Shown: positions 1-6,616, counted from the stretch's first letter. The stretch is 8,417 bases of DNA from CAYHVH01 sp964360335 (GCA_964360335.1 CAYHVH010000025.1:1-8417), one strand, 5' to 3'. Notes: generated by a model not told the origin, from the letters alone. Program-made: numbers and translations.

Positions 1-2
1 CC

Positions 3-656
3 GAGACCTACAATGACTCCACGGGTACGGCCGTGATTCTGCACAAGGCCGTGCCGTCGGTCGTGATCGCCACGCCGACCAACAAGCTCGGCGCGACCAC
101 GGTCCTGCACACGGCGAAGATCTCGGCAGTCGGTAATGACATCGGGGTCTACCGCCTGACCTACAGCATCACGAGTTCCACGAATGTCATTGCTTCGAAC
201 TACTACACGAGGCTCGCATCCTGCGGCCTGTGTGGCGGCGTTGCGGACGGCAGCCAGTTGTCCGCGACCGATGCGGCCGGGGATTACCTGATCAACGGTG
301 AGGACATCACAATCCACACGGTTGACGTAAACCAGGCCCACGGCAAGCGGTACCTCGCGATTAGTTCCGGGGCCACCGCGACCGTTGACCTCTATGCCTC
401 CCTCACCCTGACCACGAGTGCGGACACAGTGTCCACTCGGATCTTGGGTGACACGGCCACCACTACCAACGATACCGGCGGTAGTGAAGCCGCGGCGTTC
501 GGGGCCAAGAACCAAGGAGACTTTGTCTGGTCTGACCTTAACGGCGACACCAGCCAGGCTGCTGCCTCGCTAACCAACAAGCAGTGGTACAACGGCTACT
601 ATGTCGCTGGTCTAGGGCCCACGGCCACGACGACTCCGGTTACCATCGGAGAGTAG
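3..656 (+). CDS. Thr-rich surface/S-layer-like protein, C-terminal part (5' truncated)
   Basis: The frame is open to the left edge of the window (first complete codon at 3), so the start lies upstream; the internal GTG at 33 is not a credible start. About 218 residues are visible. They are rich in Thr (about 15%), Ser, Ala and Gly, poor in Lys, with alternating polar/hydrophobic stretches that suggest beta-sandwich repeats. There is no membrane segment and no LPxTG motif. A Cys-Gly-Leu-Cys pair sits in the middle (about 210-235). The last 50 residues (around FVWSDLNGD, then QWYNGYYVAGLG) resemble the conserved C-terminal segment I know from large exported Patescibacteria proteins; this is recognition from memory, not a search. 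Tyr codons are mostly TAC and third positions are GC-rich, unlike the following genes, which often use TAT. It is probably the end of a long secreted structural protein. A strong terminator follows. Exact function is unknown. Confidence 0.75.
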   Translation, partial: ETYNDSTGTAVILHKAVPSVVIATPTNKLGATTVLHTAKISAVGNDIGVYRLTYSITSSTNVIASNYYTRLASCGLCGGVADGSQLSATDAAGDYLINGEDITIHTVDVNQAHGKRYLAISSGATATVDLYASLTLTTSADTVSTRILGDTATTTNDTGGSEAAAFGAKNQGDFVWSDLNGDTSQAAASLTNKQWYNGYYVAGLGPTATTTPVTIGE

Positions 657-716
657 ACTCCTCTGGTTTGCTAGTCGTTTGCTAGCTCCTACGGTGTAGA
701 GATCTAGACAAACTAG
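657..716 (+). repeat. Short spacer with duplicated 9-mer and clustered CTAG
   Basis: This spacer between the surface-protein stop and the terminator holds two identical copies of GTTTGCTAG (666-674 and 677-685) in direct orientation 11 bp apart. CTAG occurs four times (671, 682, 704, 713). There is no coding potential. It may be a remnant of a repeat or a protein-binding site; nothing shows which. Confidence 0.35.
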
Positions 717-756
717 AACCCCCCACTTTCAGGAGAAAGTGGGGGGTTTGATTTTT
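717..756 (+). terminator. Strong intrinsic (rho-independent) terminator
   Basis: A perfect 14-bp stem (717-730 paired with 735-748) contains a C6/G6 block and has a 4-nt AGGA loop. It is followed by a T-rich tail (TTTGATTTTT from 747). It ends transcription of the surface-protein gene. The opposite strand lacks a comparable T tract, so it is assigned to the + strand. Confidence 0.93.
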
Positions 757-776
757 GCGCATACCTGGGTTACAAT
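748..776 (+). promoter_or_regulatory. Probable sigma70-type promoter of the TPR/ligase operon
   Basis: The -35 box TTGATT (748-753, 4/6 to TTGACA) and the -10 box TACAAT (771-776, 5/6 to TATAAT) are separated by exactly 17 bp. The -35 box lies in the T-rich tail of the preceding terminator. The expected start of transcription, about 7 nt after the -10 box, is 782-784, which coincides with the ATG at 784 and suggests a leaderless mRNA. Confidence 0.6.
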
Positions 777-783
777 GATTTTT

Positions 784-1500
784 ATGAACCCAAAGAAAAA
801 AATCGCGATTGCCGGGGCAATTATTCTCGGGTTGGGTCTGGTCCTGGGACTGTTGTGGTATTATCAACAGCAAGGATTTCTGAAAATTTTTCCAACCACT
901 GAGGACCGAAGGATTAAGAAATTATTGAGGATTGACGAGGCGAAATTCCAGCCTGCCCAGGGTTTGAGCGAAGAGGAGTTTCGGGCCGAGATCCAGAAAC
1001 TTTACGAGCGGCGCGAGCAAGTCCGCCAAAAGCCCGAAGAACCGGTGGCGTGGTTTAATTTCGGCTACCAGAGAGAGTTTCTCAACGACCATGAAGGGGC
1101 GGTCGGCGCTTGGGAGCAGGCCTTTAAGCTGCAGCCCCTGAACTTTGTCACGGCCCTAAATCTCGGAAATACTTACCAATATTTTTTGAAAAACTACGAG
1201 CGGGCGGAATTTTACTACGAGAAGGCTTTGGCACTCCAACCCTCTTACACCTCGGCTTATCAGGGCCTCCTGGACCTTTACCGGTTTAACTGGAAAGAAA
1301 AACAAAATCAGGTGGAACCGCTGCTTTTGGAAGCCGTCAAAAACGATCCAGCCAACGAGCTGACTTATTACACGGCCCTGGTCGAATTTTTCGCCGCCAG
1401 CAACGAGCCGGGCAAAGCCAAACTCTATCTCCTGGAGGTGAAGCGCCTCCAGCCCGAAGTGGCAGAAGAACTTTTGGAAACTTATCCCAGTCTGCGCTAG
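784..1500 (+). CDS. Membrane-anchored TPR protein (first gene of operon)
   Basis: This 238-residue protein has a short basic N-terminus (MNPKKK), one membrane segment at about residues 7-25, and a soluble remainder predicted outside the cytoplasm by the positive-inside rule. TPR-like helix pairs are visible at about 86-119 and 120-153 (the latter with the typical A-LGN-Y and A--YYEKAL--P pattern). A degenerate unit lies at 154-190 and another at 191-224. TPRs are protein-protein interaction scaffolds; no catalytic motif is seen. The start at 784 was chosen because the membrane anchor begins there; the in-frame GTG at 739 lies inside the terminator stem, and ATG 775 overlaps the -10 box. No Shine-Dalgarno is present. 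It lies 8 bp upstream of the ligase gene and is clearly co-transcribed with it. It is likely an assembly or regulatory partner of the ligase; the specific role is not known. Confidence 0.85.
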   Translation: MNPKKKIAIAGAIILGLGLVLGLLWYYQQQGFLKIFPTTEDRRIKKLLRIDEAKFQPAQGLSEEEFRAEIQKLYERREQVRQKPEEPVAWFNFGYQREFLNDHEGAVGAWEQAFKLQPLNFVTALNLGNTYQYFLKNYERAEFYYEKALALQPSYTSAYQGLLDLYRFNWKEKQNQVEPLLLEAVKNDPANELTYYTALVEFFAASNEPGKAKLYLLEVKRLQPEVAEELLETYPSLR

Positions 1501-1508
1501 TTAGATTT

Positions 1509-3797
1509 ATGGCGGAAACCATCAGGAAAATTTCTCTGGGCGTAATTTACCTCGGGGTGGTTGTCATCCTGTTCAGTCCTTTGCTGGTGGACAACCGCTT
1601 CTTCTTTCCCTTTATTTCCACCAAAGTGTTTTTGTTCCGGCTGGTGGTGGAGGTCATGCTTCTTAGTTATTTGGCCTTGAATGTGGTGAGTCAGGAATAT
1701 CGGCCAAGGCTCAATTGGCTGACCGCGGCGCTCGCAGTGTTTATTTTAATTGCCACGGTTTCCTCCTTGGTCGGAGAAAATTTTTATCTAAGCTTTTGGG
1801 GGGATATTGAACGGGGAGAGGGGCTCCTCCTGTGGCTCCATCTCTTGGCTTTTTTCTTGATTTTGGTCGGTACGATTCGCGAGTCCCGGGCCTGGGCCGC
1901 GCTGCTTGACATCTCCGTGGGGGTCGGAGTGCTGATGGCGCTGTTTGGCTTGGGCCAGGTGCTCAAGGTTTCTTCGCTTCTCGCTACTTCCGGTACCCGG
2001 GTGGACGCGGCCCTCGGCAATCCGGCCTTTTTTGCGGCCTATCTGCTGTTTCACCTGGCCTTTGCGAGTTATCTCTTTACCATCCGAAAGTCTTGGTTTT
2101 TGAAAGGGTATTATCTCCTCGCGGCCTTGTTTTTTGCCGGGCTTATTCCTGCGACGCAGACCCGGGGCGCGGTTTTGGGTTTGGTTGCGGGAGTGATGGT
2201 GGCCGCTTTGCTCCTCGCTTGGACGAATCGGGAGAATGTTCAAATCCGCCGGTTGAGCTTGGGGGTTGTCATCCTGCTGGTCCTGGGAGCCGGAATTTTG
2301 TACGCGGCGCGGCGGCAACCGTGGGTGAAAAATTCGCCGGTTTTGGGGCGGCTGGTTACGATTTCCTTGCGGGAACGCACGGCCGAGACGCGGCTCGCGA
2401 CGTGGGCTGCGGCGTGGGGCGGCTGGCGGGAGAAATTTTTCTTGGGTTACGGCTTGGAAAATTTTGACACGGTTTTCAACAAGCGCTTCCCCCCGATTAT
2501 TTACGAAGACGAAGGTTCCCAGGTCTGGTTTGACCGGGCTCATAACTTAATCTTTGATCGGGGAGTGACGACCGGAATTTTCGGTCTCCTGGCGTTTTTG
2601 GGATTCTTGCTTTATCCGCTATATTATTTTCTCCGCCGCGGTTTAGCGGATCCGGGGCGCCGCAAGTTCGCGGTGATGATGAGCGGGCTCGTCGTGGCGT
2701 ATCTCATCCAAGATTTGTTTATTTTTGAAAGCATCGTCATTTACCTCATCCTGTTTTTTACCTGGGCCTGGTTTGCCGCAACAGTTCTACCCCACTGGGA
2801 GAGGCCGCGTTTGTCCTTCGGCCGCGGCTTGGCGGTTGGCCTCTTGGTGGTTTATGCTGCAGCTTTGGGGCCGCTCCTATGGAAAGTGAACCTTTATCCG
2901 GCCAAGGTCAACTCTGCTGCGGCCGAGGCCTTGAGGAGCAATCCCCGGGACGAAGATTTTTTTCTGATTATTGAGCGCTTCAAAAAAGCCATAGAACCCC
3001 CAACCTACGGCCGGCAGGAGTACCGCCTGCAGTTTATTGAATTTGTGGATCAGCAACTCCAAGGCGTGGGGGAAGTAGTCCCGGAGGTCAGGCCAGTTGT
3101 CGCTTACACTGATCAGGAGGCCTCGAAACAAATTGCCGAAGCGCCCAAAAATGCCAAAAATTTGCTCCTGGTGATGCGGCATTACAACTATACTCGAGAT
3201 GTCGAGCCCATGACGCGCCAAGCCCGTTTGGAAAAGGCCTTGAGTTTTTATCCCCAGCTTCAGGAATTAACACCTACCAGGCCGCAGATCCACCAGGAAG
3301 CCGGTTACTCCAATCTCTACCTCTACCGGCTCATGCGGGAGGAGGGTGACGCGGCCTCGGCCGAGCGCTATCTCGCAGCAGCGGAGCTGAATTTTCAAAA
3401 AACCATTGAGCTCAACCCGAAAGTTGTGGAATCGTATATCAACCTCGCGATGCTCTATTTAAATACCGGCGAAAACCAAAAACTCTCCTCACTACTACTG
3501 GAGATGGACCGACGGCGCGTGTCGTTTCGTAGCCCCAATCATTTGCGCCGGCTCTTGCAGCTTTCCAAGGCCAATAACAATTTCTCTGCGACAGTAATTT
3601 TTAGCCGGGAACTCACCGTGCTTGAGCCGGAGAATGCTGCGGCTTGGATTGACTTGGCCTTGTCCTATGCTTATCTCGGCGATCGCCAACAGGCGCTTTT
3701 GACCGCCGAGCGCATCAAAGCGTTCGGCGATCCTTATATTGCGGAAGCCGAACAATTTATCCAGAACGTGAACCGCGGCTTTTACGAGAAACGCTAG
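1509..3797 (+). CDS. O-antigen ligase/polymerase-like (Wzy/WaaL/PglL class) membrane protein with C-terminal TPR region
   Basis: This is a 762-residue polytopic protein. About nine hydrophobic segments lie between residues 9 and 266, followed by a long loop (about 267-352) and four more segments up to about 457. The loop carries the hallmarks of the O-antigen ligase family (PF04932): TRLATW with R295, a G-GLENF motif near 313-319, and AHN with H345, just before a membrane segment. The upstream TQTRGA (216-221) is also typical. Family members transfer an undecaprenyl-linked glycan to lipid A core, to another glycan repeat, or to Ser/Thr of a protein. The C-terminal 300 residues are soluble, with TPR-like units near 636-670 and 707-740, as in protein O-glycosyltransferase relatives. 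Polymerase, lipid ligase and protein oligosaccharyltransferase cannot be told apart from sequence. It is sandwiched with 8- and 10-bp gaps between two TPR genes. No clear Shine-Dalgarno is visible. Confidence 0.88.
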   Translation: MAETIRKISLGVIYLGVVVILFSPLLVDNRFFFPFISTKVFLFRLVVEVMLLSYLALNVVSQEYRPRLNWLTAALAVFILIATVSSLVGENFYLSFWGDIERGEGLLLWLHLLAFFLILVGTIRESRAWAALLDISVGVGVLMALFGLGQVLKVSSLLATSGTRVDAALGNPAFFAAYLLFHLAFASYLFTIRKSWFLKGYYLLAALFFAGLIPATQTRGAVLGLVAGVMVAALLLAWTNRENVQIRRLSLGVVILLVLGAGILYAARRQPWVKNSPVLGRLVTISLRERTAETRLATWAAAWGGWREKFFLGYGLENFDTVFNKRFPPIIYEDEGSQVWFDRAHNLIFDRGVTTGIFGLLAFLGFLLYPLYYFLRRGLADPGRRKFAVMMSGLVVAYLIQDLFIFESIVIYLILFFTWAWFAATVLPHWERPRLSFGRGLAVGLLVVYAAALGPLLWKVNLYPAKVNSAAAEALRSNPRDEDFFLIIERFKKAIEPPTYGRQEYRLQFIEFVDQQLQGVGEVVPEVRPVVAYTDQEASKQIAEAPKNAKNLLLVMRHYNYTRDVEPMTRQARLEKALSFYPQLQELTPTRPQIHQEAGYSNLYLYRLMREEGDAASAERYLAAAELNFQKTIELNPKVVESYINLAMLYLNTGENQKLSSLLLEMDRRRVSFRSPNHLRRLLQLSKANNNFSATVIFSRELTVLEPENAAAWIDLALSYAYLGDRQQALLTAERIKAFGDPYIAEAEQFIQNVNRGFYEKR

Positions 3798-3807
3798 GTC
3801 TCAAGCG

Positions 3808-4512
3808 ATGAACAAGAAGCTTCGGCTAATGATTTTTTTCGCGGCAGTTGTTTTGGGGGGACTTTTTGTTTTTCAGAGGATTAACCAAAAAGTGCCGGAG
3901 GACCCGGCCTTGCTCGCCTTGCGCCAGGGCATAACTCAAGGCGCGGCGGGTAGCAGTATGGATTTGTCGGAGGAGGCGCAAGGCCTCCAGTTTTTGAGTC
4001 AATTACAAGCCGCTCAAGAACAGGCGGTAAAATCCAACTTCGATTCGGTTGCCGCCATCAATGAAGTAGCGCGCTTGAAGCTCCTTTTAGGTGACGAGGA
4101 CGGGGCAAGGCAGGCTTGGGAGTATCTGACCCTGATCCGGCCAAAAAACGCTCTGGCTTTCGCTAGCCTCGGCCGGCTGTATCACCACAACCTAGGGCTG
4201 TACCAGAAGGCCGAGGACTATTATTTGCGGGCCTTGGTGAATGATCCGCATGAGCTTGCCACCATCCGCAATTTTTTCGAGCTTTATCATAATGCCTTGC
4301 GGGATGATGCGAAGGCCGAAGCCCTGCTGCAAGAGGCGCTAAAAACCAACCCTCAAGCCGCGGAACTCTATGCCCTGGCGGGAAAATTTTATCAGGATTT
4401 AGGACAAATCTCACAGGCGGTAGAAAATTACCAAGAGCACCTGAAGTTGAATCCCGCGAACGACGCGGTCCGCAAGGAGCTTCTCAAGCTCAAGGCAAAA
4501 CTCGGTCCATAA
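3808..4512 (+). CDS. Second membrane-anchored TPR protein of the operon
   Basis: This 234-residue protein has a basic N-terminus (MNKKLR), a single membrane segment at about residues 7-23, and an external TPR domain. Helix-turn-helix units lie at about 79-112, 113-147 (LGRLYHHNLGLYQKAEDYYLRA-type pattern), 148-182 and 183-216 (the last with the classic Y-LAGKFYQDLG---A---Y pattern and N-P at its end). No enzymatic motif is seen. It has the same architecture as the first gene of the operon, so the ligase is flanked by two similar single-pass TPR proteins, which suggests a membrane complex. The ATG is 10 bp after the ligase stop, with only a weak AGG at 3796-3798. The last 23 bp overlap the 3' end of the opposite-strand glycosyltransferase gene, and no terminator was found downstream. 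Confidence 0.85.
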   Translation: MNKKLRLMIFFAAVVLGGLFVFQRINQKVPEDPALLALRQGITQGAAGSSMDLSEEAQGLQFLSQLQAAQEQAVKSNFDSVAAINEVARLKLLLGDEDGARQAWEYLTLIRPKNALAFASLGRLYHHNLGLYQKAEDYYLRALVNDPHELATIRNFFELYHNALRDDAKAEALLQEALKTNPQAAELYALAGKFYQDLGQISQAVENYQEHLKLNPANDAVRKELLKLKAKLGP

Positions 4513-5677
4513 CTTCCCGGTAAACCTCTTCGGTTTTCTGGAGCATTCGTTGCAAAGAGAATTGTTTCACCTTTTCTCGGGCGTTTCGGCCGAGGGTGGC
4601 GGCCAGTTCCGGGTTTCGCAAGAGTCGCAAAATCGCTTCTGCCAAGGCCTGCGGCTCCCGAGGCCGAACCAGCAGTCCCTCCCGGCCGGAAGAAATCGCC
4701 TCTGGGATGCCCCCCACGGCCGTTGCGACAATCGGCAAGCCGGCCCGCATCGCCTCGAGAATCGTATAAGGAAAGCCTTCTTTGAGGGAAGGAAGAACGA
4801 AAATGTCGAATGAGGAAAGATATCGGGCGGCATCTTTTTTTTCTCCAACCAGAAAGAACTGATCTTTAAGTTTCAGACTCGAGATTTGAGATTCGAGTTT
4901 TTCTCTTTCTCGCCCTTCGCCGATGACCACAAATCTCGCGGCTGGAAATTTCGCGACTACTCGTTTAGCCGTCTCCACAAGATATTTTAGGCCTTTGGTG
5001 GCGTAGAGGTTGGCAATAGTGCCGATAGTCAGGCCTTCGACCCAGCCTTCGCCTGGCTTCGGCGGGCGGGCAAGCTCAGGCACTAAACTAATTATTCCCT
5101 GAGCGGAGTCCGCCTTGGCGGACGGAGTCGAAGGGTCTGTCCCATTGTGAATGGTGACCAATTTTTCTGGGGGACATAACCCTGCTCTGATCGCGGCTTG
5201 TCTATCATAATCCGAAACGCAAATTATTTTTTTTCGAAAAAGTGTTGCCAATTTTTCCGCCCAAAAATAAACCTGCCGCCGGGGCCAGGACCCCGGTTCC
5301 AGAAACGCAAAGCCATGCGCGGTAAAAACTACCCGCTTCAGTCCCAGAAGCCCGGCCGCGAAACTCCCTAAAACCCCGGCTTTGCTGCTGTTGAGATGGA
5401 AGATGTCTGGCCGGATTTCTTTAAGGAGCTCATAGAGTTCTCGGATGGCCAGCAAATCCTCGAGCGGGTGAATGTTGCGGCGCAGATGGCGGACGGTCTT
5501 AACTTTAATTCCGTGCTGTTGAAGCAGCATCGGGAGTTCGGGTTTTTCCGTTCCCGCTGCCACTGTTACCTCATATGCACTTTTGTCAAGATTCCGGGCC
5601 AAGTCAAAGACATAGCGCTGGGCGCCTCCCAATTCCCCTTGCGTTACGACATAAAGAATTTTGAGTTTTCGGAGCAT
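4490..5677 (-). CDS. Glycosyltransferase family 4 (GT-B fold)
   Basis: This 395-residue protein is a normal length for GT4. The N-terminal Rossmann domain begins with KILYVVTQGELGGAQRYV (residues 5-22), and TAHGF is at 119-123. The domain ends with VSDYDR and IHNGTD (176-181). The C-terminal domain runs from about 217: IGTIANLYATKG with the phosphate-contacting K228, VIGEG (251-255), and the EX7E signature E300-GFPYTIL-E308 followed by AGLPIVATAVGG. GT4 enzymes are retaining transferases that use UDP-, GDP- or similar sugars, usually at the inner membrane face in glycan assembly. The substrate cannot be read from sequence. The usual Arg of the C-domain 'GRL..KG' motif is Asn here, which I take to be a subfamily trait. 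Residues 182-213, in the interdomain linker, are encoded by palindromic repeats. The ATG at 5677 has no Shine-Dalgarno. The gene is divergent from the dehydrogenase gene. Confidence 0.93.
   Translation of the reverse strand: MLRKLKILYVVTQGELGGAQRYVFDLARNLDKSAYEVTVAAGTEKPELPMLLQQHGIKVKTVRHLRRNIHPLEDLLAIRELYELLKEIRPDIFHLNSSKAGVLGSFAAGLLGLKRVVFTAHGFAFLEPGSWPRRQVYFWAEKLATLFRKKIICVSDYDRQAAIRAGLCPPEKLVTIHNGTDPSTPSAKADSAQGIISLVPELARPPKPGEGWVEGLTIGTIANLYATKGLKYLVETAKRVVAKFPAARFVVIGEGREREKLESQISSLKLKDQFFLVGEKKDAARYLSSFDIFVLPSLKEGFPYTILEAMRAGLPIVATAVGGIPEAISSGREGLLVRPREPQALAEAILRLLRNPELAATLGRNAREKVKQFSLQRMLQKTEEVYREVMDRVLP
4880..4900 (-). repeat. Three degenerate heptamers inside the GT4 gene
   Basis: On the + strand this reads CGAGATT, TGAGATT, CGAGTTT, three 7-bp units in a row with few differences. 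It encodes residues 260-266 of the glycosyltransferase, just after the VIGEG loop. The flanks make the block partly palindromic (ACTCGA ... TCGAGT). Confidence 0.5.
5041..5070 (-). repeat. GC-rich pseudo-palindromic repeat in the GT4 linker
   Basis: The core at 5045-5063 reads GCC TTC GCC T GGC TTC GGC: the two GCC/GGC pairs are complementary around a single base while the TTC triplets are not. It encodes linker residues 203-213 (ARPPKPGEGWV) of the glycosyltransferase, a composition unlike the usual GT4 linker. It is probably an inserted repetitive element kept in frame. Confidence 0.55.
5097..5134 (-). repeat. Nested palindromic repeat in the GT4 linker
   Basis: The inner hairpin GTCCGCC-TT-GGCGGAC (5108-5123) is a perfect 7-bp stem. 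It is flanked by direct GGAGTC copies (5105-5110 and 5124-5129) and embedded between CCCTGAGC and GAAGGG. Removing one 19-bp unit would restore CCCTGAGCGGAGTCGAAGGG, a 20-mer of a type I recall as a dispersed repeat in many bacterial genomes. It encodes residues 182-194 (PSTPSAKADSAQG). It looks like a repeat inserted within a repeat without breaking the frame. Confidence 0.65.
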
Positions 5678-5705
5678 TGACTCGGGAAAAATTTAATGAG
5701 ATACT
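5677..5705 (+). promoter_or_regulatory. Probable promoter of the dehydrogenase/epimerase/GT4 operon
   Basis: The -35 box TTGACT (5677-5682, 5/6) and the -10 box GATACT (5700-5705, 4/6, keeping the key A2 and T6) have a 17-bp spacer. TG at 5697-5698 makes this an extended -10. Transcription would start near 5712, leaving a roughly 40-nt leader with a good ribosome binding site. Confidence 0.5.
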
Positions 5706-5711
5706 ATATTA

Positions 5712-5741
5712 AGTATATCCGTTAATTAATCATTAGGACAA
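5712..5741 (-). promoter_or_regulatory. Possible divergent promoter of the GT4 gene
   Basis: On the minus strand the -35-like TTGTCC (5741-5736, 4/6) and the -10-like TATACT (5717-5712, 5/6) have an 18-bp spacer. Transcription would start near 5705, about 28 nt before the ATG at 5677. The ATACT/AGTAT inverted repeat (5701-5705, 5712-5716) joins the two opposed -10 boxes and could be an operator. Confidence 0.4.
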
Positions 5742-5743
5742 AT

Positions 5744-5747
5744 GGAG
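5744..5747 (+). promoter_or_regulatory. Ribosome binding site of the dehydrogenase gene
   Basis: GGAG sits 5 nt before the ATG at 5753. It is the only clear Shine-Dalgarno sequence at a gene start in this window, and it fixes the start of a protein whose first 28 residues are atypical for its family. Confidence 0.75.
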
Positions 5748-5752
5748 ATAAA

Positions 5753-6616
5753 ATGCAGAAGCAAAAGGTAATTTCCGAAAATAGTCAGGCCCAAGCCGCC
5801 TTGGCGCCTAACCTCAATCAAACCAGACCGGGGAAAAAGATCGGAGTCATTGGCGGTGGGTATGTGGGCGGCACCGTGGCCAAGTTTTATCGGGAGGGGG
5901 GAGCGCAGGTAAAGGTTTACGATAAATTTAAGGACAGCGATCCTTTGGAGGAGGTTTTGGCGCAAGATTATATCTTTGTTGCCGTCCCGACCAACTACGA
6001 TGGGAAAGCCATCGATTTATCGGCAATGGATGATGTCATGGCTAATGTCAGTCAATCCAGAGCCAAAGCGATAATTATCAAATCCACCATCGTTCCTGGA
6101 ACGACCGAGAAGTATCAGAAGCAATATCCCCGTTTGAAATTAGTTTTCAATCCCGAATTTTTGACCGAAGCTACGGCAGAACAGGATTTCAAGTACCCGG
6201 ACCGGCAAATCGTCGGCTATACGGAAAAAAGCTATAATATCGCCGGCGAGGTTATGGAACTCCTGCCCCTAGCACCTTTTAGTCGAATTATCCCGGCGGC
6301 GGCCGCGGAAATGGCCAAATATTTCGGCAATACTTGGTTTGCAGTCAAGGTCACTTTTGCCAATCAAATCTATGACGTTTGCGAAGCGCTGGGCATAGAT
6401 TACAGTTTGGTAGCCGATTGCGTGGGAGCCGATCGTCGGATTGGCCGGTCCCATTTGGATGCTTGGCATGGCGGTTACCGCGGCTACGGCGGAAAGTGTT
6501 TGCCGAAAGATACCCGCGCGTTTATTAAATTCGCAGACGATTTGGGAGTGGATATGAAATTGCTGAAAACGATAGAAGAGATTAATAAACAATTGACCGG
6601 AGGGATTGACCGATGA
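5753..6616 (+). CDS. Short UDP-glucose/GDP-mannose dehydrogenase family protein
   Basis: This family oxidises the C6 hydroxyl of a nucleotide sugar to the uronic acid with 2 NAD+. At 287 residues this protein is well below the usual 390-450. Visible: the NAD-binding GGGYVG (34-39), FVAVPT (75-80), STIVPGT (111-117), NPEFLTEATAEQD (133-145), the central helix E186..K189...N193 and FANQIYDVCE (202-211), and the active-site loop GYGGKCLPKD with Cys249, Lys252 and Asp253. All catalytic motifs are therefore present. Missing: the C-terminal nucleotide-sugar-binding domain (the protein stops right after the central helix), and about 30-40 residues of the first Rossmann domain between the GGGYVG strand and FVAVPT. 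A 28-residue Gln/Asn-rich N-terminal extension precedes the fold. It may be a compact subfamily, a protein needing a partner for UDP binding, or a truncated one. Substrate unknown. It is the first gene of a + strand operon. Confidence 0.83.
   Translation: MQKQKVISENSQAQAALAPNLNQTRPGKKIGVIGGGYVGGTVAKFYREGGAQVKVYDKFKDSDPLEEVLAQDYIFVAVPTNYDGKAIDLSAMDDVMANVSQSRAKAIIIKSTIVPGTTEKYQKQYPRLKLVFNPEFLTEATAEQDFKYPDRQIVGYTEKSYNIAGEVMELLPLAPFSRIIPAAAAEMAKYFGNTWFAVKVTFANQIYDVCEALGIDYSLVADCVGADRRIGRSHLDAWHGGYRGYGGKCLPKDTRAFIKFADDLGVDMKLLKTIEEINKQLTGGIDR

Noticed and set aside
739..783. GTG at 739 (or ATG at 775) as start of the first TPR gene
   Set aside because: GTG 739 lies in the terminator stem and ATG 775 overlaps the -10 box; the lysine-rich N-terminus and membrane anchor begin naturally at ATG 784.
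1788..2543. 251-codon open frame on the minus strand within the ligase gene
   Set aside because: It is a low-complexity Arg/Pro/Gln-rich translation with no domain, fully antisense to a well-supported membrane protein; it is a by-product of GC-rich codon positions.
4522..4536. AAACC/GGTTT hairpin as a terminator after the second TPR gene
   Set aside because: The stem is only 5 bp, it is followed by a single extra T before C, and it lies inside the opposite coding sequence.
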